Assembly: GCF_019930585.1 (NCBI RefSeq)
Contig: NZ_CP082839.1
Location: forward strand, 1,798,001 to 1,862,000
Direction: 5' to 3'
DNA: 64,000 nt
DNA from: Sphingomonas nostoxanthinifaciens
GTDB taxonomy: Bacteria > Pseudomonadota > Alphaproteobacteria > Sphingomonadales > Sphingomonadaceae
Shown here: positions 19,098-26,915 of the stretch, one piece after another
Layout: each line of letters starts with the position of its first letter
How positions within the stretch are numbered: position 1 is the stretch's first letter
The notes under the pieces: model-generated
Database searches by the model: none
Told to the model about the DNA's origin: nothing
What the model saw: the letters and a program-made list of their open reading frames with translations, nothing else
Made by a program: the position numbers and the translations under genes

Positions 19098-19970
19098 TTA
19101 TATCCTCGCTGCTGGAAGGGTCAGGCCGGCGACGCCGGGTTCGAATGCAAACAGGTCGCCCGCCATCGGCTGCGCGGCGAGCGCGTCGGGCTCGAGCCCG
19201 AGCCGCGCGGTGGTGGCATAGGCCGTGCGCAGGCCGTCGCCGCCGAAAGCGATCTTGGTGATGTTGGCGACGGGGAAGGGCACCGTCAGCGCCAGTTGCC
19301 CCGCCGGATCGTAGCGGCGCACCGCCCAGCCGCCGAACAGCCCGATCCACACATGGCCCTCGGCATCGACCGTCGGCCCGTCGGGATGGCCGGCGCCATC
19401 CTCGATCATCGCGAACGGGCGCGCGGGGCCGAGCGTGCCGTCGTCGTTGATCGCGCTCGCCTGGATTGTGTTGCCGAGCGTGTCGACATGATAGAGCGTC
19501 GCGCCGTCGGGCGACACGGCCGGGCCGTTGGTGATCGTGATCGGCGTGATGCCGGCATCGACGGTCTCGCCGTCGCGATGGCGATAGAAGCGGCCGCTCG
19601 CCTCGCCCTCGGCATCGTGCATCGTGCCGAACCAGATCGCGCCGGTCGGATCGACCGTGGCGTCATTGAAGCGGTTGCCGGGCAGATGCGCCTCGGGATG
19701 GGCGACGAAATCGAACTGACCCGTCTTCGGATCGAAACGGTGGATGCCGCTCTGCATGCCCACCGCGAGCCCGCCGCCATCGGCGGGCAGGATCCAGCCG
19801 GGCTGTTCGGGCGCGGTCCACGTGCGCAGTGCCTGCGTGTCGGGATCGAAGCGGTGGAGGCGAAACTGCTTGATGTCGACGAACCACAACGCATTCTCGG
19901 CCGCCGACCACATCGGCCCTTCGCCCAGAGTGGCGCCAAGCGTCAGCACGTCGATGACCTCGATCGTCAT
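19098..19970 (-). CDS. xylC: SMP-30/gluconolactonase family, xylonolactonase
   Basis: 290 residues of the six-bladed propeller regucalcin family. It hydrolyses D-xylono-lactone to D-xylonate, the second step of the Weimberg pathway. Metal-site motifs are visible: LGEGPMWSAAENALWFVDIK at the N-terminus, RFNDATVDPTGAIWFGTMHD, ITNGPAVSPDGATLYHVDTL, and GHPDGPTVDAEGHVWIGLFGGW. The overall pattern follows Caulobacter XylC. The ATG at 19970 lies one base after the stop of the xylose dehydrogenase gene. Earlier in-frame starts would overlap that gene. L-arabinonolactone is a possible second substrate. Confidence 0.9.
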   Translation of the reverse strand: MTIEVIDVLTLGATLGEGPMWSAAENALWFVDIKQFRLHRFDPDTQALRTWTAPEQPGWILPADGGGLAVGMQSGIHRFDPKTGQFDFVAHPEAHLPGNRFNDATVDPTGAIWFGTMHDAEGEASGRFYRHRDGETVDAGITPITITNGPAVSPDGATLYHVDTLGNTIQASAINDDGTLGPARPFAMIEDGAGHPDGPTVDAEGHVWIGLFGGWAVRRYDPAGQLALTVPFPVANITKIAFGGDGLRTAYATTARLGLEPDALAAQPMAGDLFAFEPGVAGLTLPAARI

Positions 19971-19971
19971 G

Positions 19972-20739
19972 TCAGCGCCATCCTGCATCGACGAAATAAT
20001 CGTGGCCGGTGCACATTCGCGCATCATCGGAGGCGAGGAACAGCGCCATCGCCGCGACGTCGGATGGCTGGATACGGCCGGCGAGGCACTGGGCGGAAAC
20101 GATCTCCGCCTCGCCCTCGGGCGTGTACCATTTCATCTGCCGCTCCGTCTGCACGTTGCCCGGCACGATCGTGTTCACCCGGATCCCGGACGGGCCGAGA
20201 TCGCGGGCGAGGGCGCGGGTCATGCCTTCGATCCCGGCCTTGGCGGTCTGATAAAGCACGATCTCGGGCAAGGCGAGGTGCCAGCTGATCGAGCCGAAGT
20301 TGATGATCGAGCCGCATCCGGCGTCCTTCATCCCCGGGATCACCGCCTGCGCGGCGAAGAACAGGTGGCGCAGATTGACCGCCATCCGGTCTTCCCAATA
20401 TTCGGGCGTGACCTCGTCGACCGTGTGGCGATCGTCGTTGGCGGCATTGTTGACCAGCACCTCGATGCTGCCGCCCAAGGCGGTCGCGACGTCGGCGACG
20501 GTCTGCTTGAGCGCGGCGATGTCGGTCAGGTCGCAGGGGAAGAAGACCGGCTTGTGCGCCGCACCCTCGCCGAGCCGCGCGACCAGCGCCTCGGATGCGT
20601 CGCGCGCAATGTCGACGAACGCGACGCGCGCGCCCTGCGCCACGAACGCCTCGACCAGCCCTTCGCCGATGCCCGAGCCGCCGCCGGTGATCAGCACCGC
20701 ACGCCCGACGAGGCTGGGATAGCTCGCGCCTCCGCTCAT
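19972..20739 (-). CDS. D-xylose 1-dehydrogenase, SDR family
   Basis: 255 residues. It oxidises D-xylose to xylonolactone with NAD+, the first step of the Weimberg pathway. The Rossmann motif is TGGGSGIG (residues 18-25) and the catalytic pair is Tyr163/Lys167 (YQTAK). NNAANDDRH, NFGSISWHLALPEIVLYQT and the C-terminal CTGHDYFVDAGWR match the Caulobacter xylose dehydrogenase closely. That organism names the gene xylB, a symbol I avoid here because xylulokinase is also present. Its start overlaps the xylX stop by four bases. Some members also act on L-arabinose. Confidence 0.93.
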   Translation of the reverse strand: MSGGASYPSLVGRAVLITGGGSGIGEGLVEAFVAQGARVAFVDIARDASEALVARLGEGAAHKPVFFPCDLTDIAALKQTVADVATALGGSIEVLVNNAANDDRHTVDEVTPEYWEDRMAVNLRHLFFAAQAVIPGMKDAGCGSIINFGSISWHLALPEIVLYQTAKAGIEGMTRALARDLGPSGIRVNTIVPGNVQTERQMKWYTPEGEAEIVSAQCLAGRIQPSDVAAMALFLASDDARMCTGHDYFVDAGWR

Positions 20740-21860
20740 GCCGTCGCGCCTGCCGTGAGCAATCCGCGGCCGGCGAGGTTGCGCATCAGATTGCCGATGC
20801 CGAACGACCAGGCCGGCGCGTCCTTGCTGGTGGCGACCTCGTTGACCAGCCGGCCGAGGCGCGGCGTGGCGATGCTGACCCGGTCGCCCAGTTTGTGGGT
20901 AAAGCCGCGGCCGGGCGTATCGCGATCCTCGGTCGGCGCGAACAGGGTGCCGAGGAACAAGGCGAAACCGTCGGGATAATGATGCTCGGACAGAGCCTGC
21001 CGCACCAGCTCCTCCGGATCGCGGCTGATCTCGCGCATCGAGCTGTGGCCGGTCAGGCGGTAACCGTCGGTGCCCTCGATCAGCAGATCGAGCTCGGCAT
21101 CGCGGACGTCGTCCATCGTGAAGCCGTCGTCGAACAGCCGGATCAGCGGCCCGAGCGAGCAGGATGCGTTATTGTCCTTGGCCTTGCCGAGCAGCAGCGC
21201 CGAGCGCCCCTCGAAATCGCGCAGATTGACGTCGTTGCCCAACGTCGCGCCGACCGCCTTGCCGCGGCTGTCGACGATCAGCACCACCTCGGGCTCGGGA
21301 TTGTTCCACGAACTGTCGGAGCGGATGCCCACCGGCGCGCCCCAGCCGACGGTGGAGAGCACCGGCGACTTGGTGAAGATCTCGGCGTCCGGGCCGATCG
21401 CGACCTCGAGATATTGCGACCACATGCCGTCGCCGATCAGCGCCTGCTTCAGCGCCTCGGCCTCCGGGCTGCCCGGCGTCACGCTGCGGATGCTGCCGCC
21501 GATCGCGGCCTCCAGCCGGCCGCGCACCGCGGCGGCGGCATCGGCGTCGCCGCGCGCACGCTCCTCGATCACGCGCTCCAGCGCCGAGACCGCGAAGGTC
21601 ACGCCCGAGGCCTTCACCACCTGCAGGTCGACCGGGCTCAGCAGGTCGAGCGTCTCCAGCGCGCCGATCTCGCGGCCGCCTTCGCGCCACAGGCCCTGGT
21701 CGAGCAGTTCGGAGACGGTGGGGGCGACCACGCTCATGTCGAAAACGACGCCGCCCCGCACCACGATCGGGCTCGGCCCCTCGGCTGTGGCGATGCGACC
21801 GACGAGCGTGGCCTCGCGCCAATCGCCCGGCAACTCGGCCGACGGATCCAGATTTGCCAT
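20736..21860 (-). CDS. xylX: 2-keto-3-deoxy-D-xylonate dehydratase, fumarylacetoacetate hydrolase superfamily
   Basis: 374 residues. In the Weimberg pathway this enzyme dehydrates 2-keto-3-deoxyxylonate to alpha-ketoglutarate semialdehyde. Segments such as AVSALERVIEERARGDA, WSQYLEVAIGPDAEIFTK, SWNNPEPEVVLIVDS, LGNDVNLRDFEGRSALLL and YPDGFALFLGT are nearly those of Caulobacter XylX, and the FAH metal-site acids lie in the NNPEPE segment. It is the promoter-proximal gene of the eight-gene xylose operon. I chose the ATG at 21860 because upstream in-frame codons lie in the operator. Two pathway partners, xylonate dehydratase and the semialdehyde dehydrogenase, are absent from the window. Confidence 0.93.
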   Translation of the reverse strand: MANLDPSAELPGDWREATLVGRIATAEGPSPIVVRGGVVFDMSVVAPTVSELLDQGLWREGGREIGALETLDLLSPVDLQVVKASGVTFAVSALERVIEERARGDADAAAAVRGRLEAAIGGSIRSVTPGSPEAEALKQALIGDGMWSQYLEVAIGPDAEIFTKSPVLSTVGWGAPVGIRSDSSWNNPEPEVVLIVDSRGKAVGATLGNDVNLRDFEGRSALLLGKAKDNNASCSLGPLIRLFDDGFTMDDVRDAELDLLIEGTDGYRLTGHSSMREISRDPEELVRQALSEHHYPDGFALFLGTLFAPTEDRDTPGRGFTHKLGDRVSIATPRLGRLVNEVATSKDAPAWSFGIGNLMRNLAGRGLLTAGATA

Positions 21861-21894
21861 GCAGTATCCCCTCGCTCGACCGGCCGGCTGTATC

Positions 21895-21912
21895 GTTGAT
21901 AGCGCTATCAAC
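21895..21912. promoter_or_regulatory. Perfect 18-bp palindrome, LacI/GalR-type operator
   Basis: GTTGATAGCGCTATCAAC equals its own reverse complement over all 18 bases. It lies 35 bases upstream of the xylX start and about 108 bases upstream of the divergent KDG kinase start, the right place for a repressor controlling both. A 14-base version with one mismatch lies between the GH3 and GH67 genes, so all four transcripts may form one regulon. Assignment to the LacI family is from motif shape only. Confidence 0.8.
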
Positions 21913-22019
21913 CTGCGGCTTCTACCAATCGGCGCAAAGGCGGCACGCTGTCAAGCTGGCCCTCGCCGGCTTTATCTGGCAGCGCGCGCGGCACTGGTTG
22001 GGCAAGGAGAAAGAACGGC

Positions 22020-23021
22020 ATGACTGCGCCGAAGATCGTGTGTTTTGGAGAGCTGATGCTGCGGCTGTCGCCGCCCAACGGCACGCCCTTGCTCGCCTGG
22101 CCCACGCTCGACGCCAATTTCGGGGGGGCGGAGGCCAATGTCGCGGTCGCTCTGGCGCAGCTCGGCGATGCGGCGGCGGTGGTGACGGCCTTGCCCCAGA
22201 ACCCGCTCGGCGACGCGGCGATCGCAGCGTTGCGCCGTGCCGGCGTTGCGACAGACCGCATCCAGCGCGCGCGCGGCCGGCTCGGCCTGTATTTCCTGAC
22301 GCCGGGCGCCGGCCTGCGTGCATCGACCGTGCTGTACGACCGTGCCGACAGCGTGTTCGCGCGCTCCGGCGCGGGCGACTATGACTGGCCGAGCCTGCTG
22401 GCCGGGGCGGAGTGGCTGCATCTATCGGGCATCACGCCCGCGCTCGGGCAGCGTTCGGCCGAACTGGCGATCGAGGCGGCGACTGCGGCACGCGCGCTGG
22501 GCGTGCGCGTCTCGCTCGACGGCAATTACCGCGCCAATCTGTGGGAGGCGTGGGACAGCGATCCGCGCGCGATCCTGCATGCCCTGGTGTCCACCGCCAG
22601 CCTGCTGATCGGCAATCATCGCGACGTGTCGCTGTTGCTCGGCCGCAGCTTCTCCGGCGAGCGCGCCGACCGGCGCGCGGCGGCGCTGGCGGCGTTCGAG
22701 GCCTATCCGCAGCTCGAGGCGATCGCATCGACCTGCCGTCGCGTCGAAAGCAGCGCGCGCCATTATCTGGCGGCGCGGCTCGACACGCGGGAGGGCGAGG
22801 TTCACACCGACGAGGTGACGCTCGACGGCATCGTCGATCGGCTCGGCACCGGCGACGCCTTCGCGGCCGGCGTGCTGCACGGGCTGCTGGGCGGCGGGAT
22901 CGACGTCCAGCGCGCGCTGCATCTCGCCGCGCTCAAGCATTTCACCCCGGGCGACTTCAGCGCGACGACCCTGGCCGAGCTGGACGCGTTCGATCCGGGC
23001 AATCTCGACGTTCGGCGGTAA
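22020..23021 (+). CDS. kdgK: 2-keto-3-deoxygluconate kinase, PfkB family
   Basis: 333 residues. It phosphorylates KDG to KDPG in the cytoplasm, taking the product of mannonate dehydratase. The N-terminal substrate motif is GELMLRLSPPNG, followed by ANFGGAEANVAVALAQLG. The PfkB signature near the C-terminus is RLGTGDAFAAGVLHGLL with catalytic Asp279. SLDGNYRANLW is characteristic of KDG kinases. It is preceded by AAGGAGAAAG and is divergent from xylX across the palindromic operator. Other sugar kinases of this family are less likely given the uronate genes nearby. Confidence 0.9.
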   Translation: MTAPKIVCFGELMLRLSPPNGTPLLAWPTLDANFGGAEANVAVALAQLGDAAAVVTALPQNPLGDAAIAALRRAGVATDRIQRARGRLGLYFLTPGAGLRASTVLYDRADSVFARSGAGDYDWPSLLAGAEWLHLSGITPALGQRSAELAIEAATAARALGVRVSLDGNYRANLWEAWDSDPRAILHALVSTASLLIGNHRDVSLLLGRSFSGERADRRAAALAAFEAYPQLEAIASTCRRVESSARHYLAARLDTREGEVHTDEVTLDGIVDRLGTGDAFAAGVLHGLLGGGIDVQRALHLAALKHFTPGDFSATTLAELDAFDPGNLDVRR

Positions 23022-23028
23022 CATCCAC

Positions 23029-23130
23029 CGTCATGCCAGCGCAGGCTGACATCCCGTGCGGCGGGCGGCGCGCCAGAAGCGGGAGACCCCAGCCTTCGCT
23101 GGGGTGACGGATTATCCGCTGGGGTGACGG
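23029..23130. repeat. Degenerate intergenic inverted repeat of the GTCATCCC family
   Basis: Left arm at 23029-23055 (CGTCATGCCAGCGCAGGCTG core) and right arm at 23081-23110 (CCCCAGCCTTCGCTGGGG core) are imperfectly complementary. A partial second copy of the right-arm end (CCGCTGGGGTGACGG) follows at 23116-23130. It belongs to the same family as the perfect copies at 32.4 and 54.8 kb and separates the convergent kdgK and aldolase genes, where it could also act as a terminator. Confidence 0.7.
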
Positions 23131-23156
23131 AACAAGGGAGGGGTGGCGCGTAAGGC

Positions 23157-23789
23157 TCAGCCCGCCACCTTCTCCCACGCCGCGACCAGCTCGGCCGCGC
23201 GGGTGCCGACCGTCTCGGCGCTGTCGCCCGGACGGTAGAGCGCGCCGCCGACGCCGATGCCCTCGGCGCCTGCCGCGATCCATTCGCCGAAATTGGCCGC
23301 GCCGGTGCCGCCCACCGCCCACAACCGGACGTCCTTCGGCAGCACCTCGCGCACCGCCTTCAGGAACGGCATGCCCTGTTGCGCCGCCGGGAACAGCTTG
23401 AGGCGGGTGGCGCCCGCAGCCAGTGCAGCGAACGCCTCGGTCGGCGTCATGAAGCCGGGCAGGATGTCGAGCTCCAGCGACACGGCGCGTTCGATCACAT
23501 GCGGGTTGGTGTTGGGCGTCACGATCAGCCGGCCACCTGCCTTGGCGACCTGATCGACCTGATCGGGCAGCAGCACCGTGCCCGCGCCGCACAAGGCCCG
23601 ATCGCCGGCGACGCGCGCCATGGTGGCGATGCTGGTCAGCGGATCGGGCGAGTTGAGCGGAATCTCGATGAAGCGGATGCCCGCCGCGATCAGCGCCTCG
23701 ACGGTCGCCTCGGTCTCTTCGGGGCGGATGCCGCGCAGGATGGCGACGATGGGCGGGGCCTTGGCGGCGATCAGCTGGGCGAGGGTCAT
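23157..23789 (-). CDS. 2-dehydro-3-deoxy-6-phosphogalactonate/phosphogluconate aldolase
   Basis: 210 residues of the KDPG/KDPGal aldolase family. It splits KDPG (or KDPGal) to pyruvate and glyceraldehyde-3-phosphate. Catalytic residues are the Schiff-base Lys131 in LKLFPAAQQG, Glu42 in IEIPLNSP, and Arg19 in AILRGIRPEE. The AILRGI-PEE start and IEIPLNSPDPL segment resemble DgoA (phosphogalactonate aldolase) more than Eda, but the neighbouring KDG kinase would supply KDPG. Its true preference is therefore open. The ATG at 23789 has AAGG upstream. The gene converges with kdgK. Confidence 0.88.
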   Translation of the reverse strand: MTLAQLIAAKAPPIVAILRGIRPEETEATVEALIAAGIRFIEIPLNSPDPLTSIATMARVAGDRALCGAGTVLLPDQVDQVAKAGGRLIVTPNTNPHVIERAVSLELDILPGFMTPTEAFAALAAGATRLKLFPAAQQGMPFLKAVREVLPKDVRLWAVGGTGAANFGEWIAAGAEGIGVGGALYRPGDSAETVGTRAAELVAAWEKVAG

Positions 23790-23855
23790 GCCCCGCCTTA
23801 ACCGCGCATCATGACCGCGCAAAGGCCGCGCCCCACCGGAGCGCGGCGATGCGCC

Positions 23856-24212
23856 TTACTTCAGCGACAGCAGATAATCGGCGACGGCCGACGCATCGGC
23901 GGGGTTCTTGATGCCGCCGAACGCCATCTTCGTGCCGGGCACGCGCGCCTGCGGGCCAGAGATGAAGCTCACCAGCTCCGCCTTGGTCCACTTGATCTTC
24001 GCGGCCTTCATCGCCGGCGAGTAATCATAGCCATCGAGCGTACCCGACGTGCGACCGCCGACCTGCCACAGGTTCGGCCCGACGCCCGACGGCGCGCCCG
24101 CCTCGACCTTGTGGCACGCGCCGCAGATCGCGAAGGAGGCCGGCTTCGGCAGGGGCGCGGCCAATGCCGGCGCAGCGATGGCGAGGCAGGCAAATCCCAG
24201 CGACTTCTTCAT
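23856..24212 (-). CDS. Periplasmic class I cytochrome c
   Basis: 118 residues. A signal peptide (MKKSLGFACLAIAAPALA) precedes a small c-type cytochrome with one haem site, CGACH (Cys30, Cys33, His34). The distal ligand is probably Met96 in VPGTKMAFGG. The motif GPNLWQVGGRTSG with a closing ADYLLSLK helix is that of mitochondrial-type cytochrome c (cytochrome c550/c2). It should carry electrons between the bc1 complex and oxidases. It stands alone, transcribed towards the aldolase. A start further upstream would add an unlikely charged leader. Confidence 0.92.
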   Translation of the reverse strand: MKKSLGFACLAIAAPALAAPLPKPASFAICGACHKVEAGAPSGVGPNLWQVGGRTSGTLDGYDYSPAMKAAKIKWTKAELVSFISGPQARVPGTKMAFGGIKNPADASAVADYLLSLK

Positions 24213-24285
24213 TCGGCATCCTCCACGTCGTGATTCGGTAGACACGATTCGCATCCTGCCCGCGATATTGCATACAAGATGACTG

Positions 24286-24780
24286 TTAGCCGAACAGTTC
24301 GCCTTCGGGATAGGCGATCTCGGTGATTTCATAGTCTTTCGTGCCGGCGGGCAACTCGACGCGACGCAGGTCGCCTACCACAGCGCCGCGCAGCGCTCGG
24401 GCGAGCGGCGAGCGCCAGCTGATCCGGCCGGCGGTGGCATCGGCCTCGTCCTCGCCAACCAACGTCAGCACGCGCGCACGATCGTCCTCATCCACGATCG
24501 TCACCGTCGCGCCGAACCACGCCCGGGTGCGATCCTGCTGGCTGGCGGGATCGATCACCTTCACCGCCTTCATGCGTCGCGCGAGGTGCGACAGCTCGCG
24601 ATCGATCTCGCGCAGCCGTTTGCGGCCATAGATATAGTCGCCATTCTCCGATCGGTCGCCATTGCCGGCCGCCCACGAGATCACCTCGACCAGTTTGGGC
24701 CGCTCGGACGAGAACAGGGCCTCGTAGCGCGTGCGCATCGCCGCGAATCCCGCCGGGGTGATCGGCTGTTCGTCGGCCAA
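24286..24780 (-). CDS. greB: Transcription elongation factor GreB
   Basis: 164 residues. Gre factors bind the RNA polymerase secondary channel and stimulate cleavage of backtracked transcripts. The N-terminal coiled coil (residues 10-75) includes the acidic tip region NGDRSENGDYIYGRKRLREID, which contains the conserved Asp-Glu pair. The C-terminal FKBP-like domain has WRSPLARALRGAVVGDLRRV. The GDYIYGRKRLREIDRE stretch distinguishes GreB from GreA. It lies three bases after the stop of the lytic transglycosylase gene, probably co-transcribed with it. Confidence 0.95.
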   Translation of the reverse strand: MADEQPITPAGFAAMRTRYEALFSSERPKLVEVISWAAGNGDRSENGDYIYGRKRLREIDRELSHLARRMKAVKVIDPASQQDRTRAWFGATVTIVDEDDRARVLTLVGEDEADATAGRISWRSPLARALRGAVVGDLRRVELPAGTKDYEITEIAYPEGELFG

Positions 24781-24783
24781 GAT

Positions 24784-26871
24784 TCAGCCCGCGCTTTTCT
24801 TGCCGAGATAATAAGACAGGCGGTCTTTCTCCGGCGTGCGTGCGCGGGCGGGGTTGAACAGGTCGTAGACGACCGCATTCTCCAGCACCTTCTGCACATA
24901 GCCGCGCGTCTCGGCGAGCGGGATCTTCTCGATCCAGTCGACCACGTCGACCTGCGGCGTGCGCGGGTCGCCATTGTTGCGGATGAAGCGGTTCACGTTG
25001 CCCGGCCCGGCATTGTAGCTCGCCACCGCCAGCACGTAATTGCCGTCATAATAAGTCAGCATCCGGTCGAAGAAGGCCGATCCGATCATGACGTTGTAGC
25101 CGATATCCTCGGTCAGCCGGCTCGGCTCCCACGGCAGGCCGAGCTTGCCCGCTTGCTCCTTGGCGGTCGCCGGCATGAGCTGGAGCAGGCCGCGCGCGCC
25201 CACCGGGCTCATCGCCTCGCGATCGAACTGGCTTTCCTGGCGGGCGATGGCGTGGACCATCGTCCACTGGCTCTGCATTGCCGGCGGCACGGTCACCTGC
25301 GGAAAGCCGATGCGGATCGGGTCGCGCGAGCCGCTGGCGCGCGCCTGGCGCGAGACGATCACGCCGAGATCGGGGCGCCCCATCGAACGGGACAGTTCGC
25401 CGACGAGAACATGATCCTGATCGCTCTTGGCGCCCAGCGCGATCTGGCGGACGAAGGTGGTCTGCTCGGGCCACATGCGCTGCTGGCCGAGCAGGCGCGC
25501 GGCGTGGACCAGTTCGCCGTCATAGAAAGTGGCGCGCGTCGCCGGCGCGATGGCGGGCGCGGCGGGATCGGGCGGCACGGATATGGTGCGGCCGAGCCGC
25601 TCGGTCGCGAGCTGGCCGTAGAATTGATCGACGTTGGCGGCCGCAGCGGCAAGATGGATGTCGGCACCCGCCGCGTCGCCTGCTGCCTGCGCCGCGCGCC
25701 CGGCCCAATAATTGCCCTTGGCCTGCGTGCCCGGCGTGGCCGAGCCGCGCGCATAGCGTACGAACATCGCCTCGGCGTCTTTGGGATGCTCGAGCCCCTT
25801 CAGCGCGGTCCAGCCACCCAGCCAGACGAGACTGGTATAGGGATCGCGCTCTGCCAGCGGCCGCCCGCTGATGTCGGTGCCGGCGGCGAAGGCGGCGTCG
25901 GCCTGCAGCGCGATGCCGTAGACGGTCGCGTCCTGATGATCGTTCGCCGCCGCCCGCGCGAAGCCGAGCAGGGCCTCCAGATATTTCTGCGCGTCGAACG
26001 GCGGAGCATCGAGCGTGCGCGGCTGCGCGAGCCAGGTGCGCGCCGTGCCCCACGCGCCGGTGTCACGCAGCCACGCGGCGCGATCGACGACGAAACCGGC
26101 GTCGCGCTCCGCAGTGGGGCCGAGCGCCGCCGATTGCGCCGCCGCATCGGCTGCCTTGAGCTGGAAGGCGAGCCGCGCGGCGTAGAGCGGCCGGCGACCG
26201 GGCGTGACGAGGTTGAGCTGGCGCTGCGCCGAGAGCGTGGCGCGATCCCACAGCAGCCGTTCCATCCGTTGGTCCTGCTCGGCCGGCGTGAACTGGCCGG
26301 CGAAGCGCGCGGTCAGCCGCCCCTCGTCGTCGGGCGAGAGCGCGCCGCCGGTCCACGCCGCCGCCGCCGCATCGCGCGCCTCGGGCGTGCGGCCGAGCGC
26401 CGCCAGCGCTTCGGCATAGCGCACGCGGCCGGCCGCGGTGGTCGGCGGCATCGCGGTGAAATAAGCGGCAACCCGCGTCGGATCGGCCTGATCCGGCATG
26501 ATCTGGCGCTCGGCGGCGCGACGCAGCCCCGATTCGCCCGGCCAGCCGGGATGCGCGGTCAGGAAGCTCGCATAATCGTCGAACGGCAGGCGGTCGCTCT
26601 GGCGCAGCCGCGTCCACTGGTCGATCGCGCGCCACAGCGGGTCAGTGCGGCCGGGCAGCCCCGGCGCCGGCGTCGGCGCGGTCGCCGCCACCGACTCTTC
26701 GGGCGCAGCGCGGCGTATCGGGTGGAAGGTAAGGGTTGCCGCCGCCGCCGCGACCGACAGCGCGAGCAAGGCGGGAGGGGTCAGCCGGCGGGCGATGCTG
26801 GACAGACGGCGCGACCTTTCCCTATCAGGCGCGCCTGGCTTGGCGGGGCGATCATGCTCGGTCTGGGCCAT
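24784..26871 (-). CDS. slt: Soluble lytic murein transglycosylase
   Basis: 695 residues. It cleaves peptidoglycan between MurNAc and GlcNAc, forming 1,6-anhydro ends. A basic leader and hydrophobic segment near residues 31-50 (TPPALLALSVAAAAATLTF) serve as signal or anchor. The long alpha-helical U-shaped domain occupies about residues 75-510. The C-terminal SLT domain has the catalytic Glu546 in ARQESQFDREA, GLLQLMPATAKE, and VASYNAGPGNVNRFI. The order matches Slt70. It is transcribed ahead of greB and is divergent from dapA. Confidence 0.94.
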   Translation of the reverse strand: MAQTEHDRPAKPGAPDRERSRRLSSIARRLTPPALLALSVAAAAATLTFHPIRRAAPEESVAATAPTPAPGLPGRTDPLWRAIDQWTRLRQSDRLPFDDYASFLTAHPGWPGESGLRRAAERQIMPDQADPTRVAAYFTAMPPTTAAGRVRYAEALAALGRTPEARDAAAAAWTGGALSPDDEGRLTARFAGQFTPAEQDQRMERLLWDRATLSAQRQLNLVTPGRRPLYAARLAFQLKAADAAAQSAALGPTAERDAGFVVDRAAWLRDTGAWGTARTWLAQPRTLDAPPFDAQKYLEALLGFARAAANDHQDATVYGIALQADAAFAAGTDISGRPLAERDPYTSLVWLGGWTALKGLEHPKDAEAMFVRYARGSATPGTQAKGNYWAGRAAQAAGDAAGADIHLAAAAANVDQFYGQLATERLGRTISVPPDPAAPAIAPATRATFYDGELVHAARLLGQQRMWPEQTTFVRQIALGAKSDQDHVLVGELSRSMGRPDLGVIVSRQARASGSRDPIRIGFPQVTVPPAMQSQWTMVHAIARQESQFDREAMSPVGARGLLQLMPATAKEQAGKLGLPWEPSRLTEDIGYNVMIGSAFFDRMLTYYDGNYVLAVASYNAGPGNVNRFIRNNGDPRTPQVDVVDWIEKIPLAETRGYVQKVLENAVVYDLFNPARARTPEKDRLSYYLGKKSAG

Positions 26872-26915
26872 GGTGCCTATATGACGACGGAACCTGGGAA
26901 GTGAAGGGAGCGGAG

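Noticed and set aside
24586..26904. 772-codon open frame antisense to the lytic transglycosylase and greB
   Set aside because: No recognisable motif; both genes on the other strand are complete and conserved.
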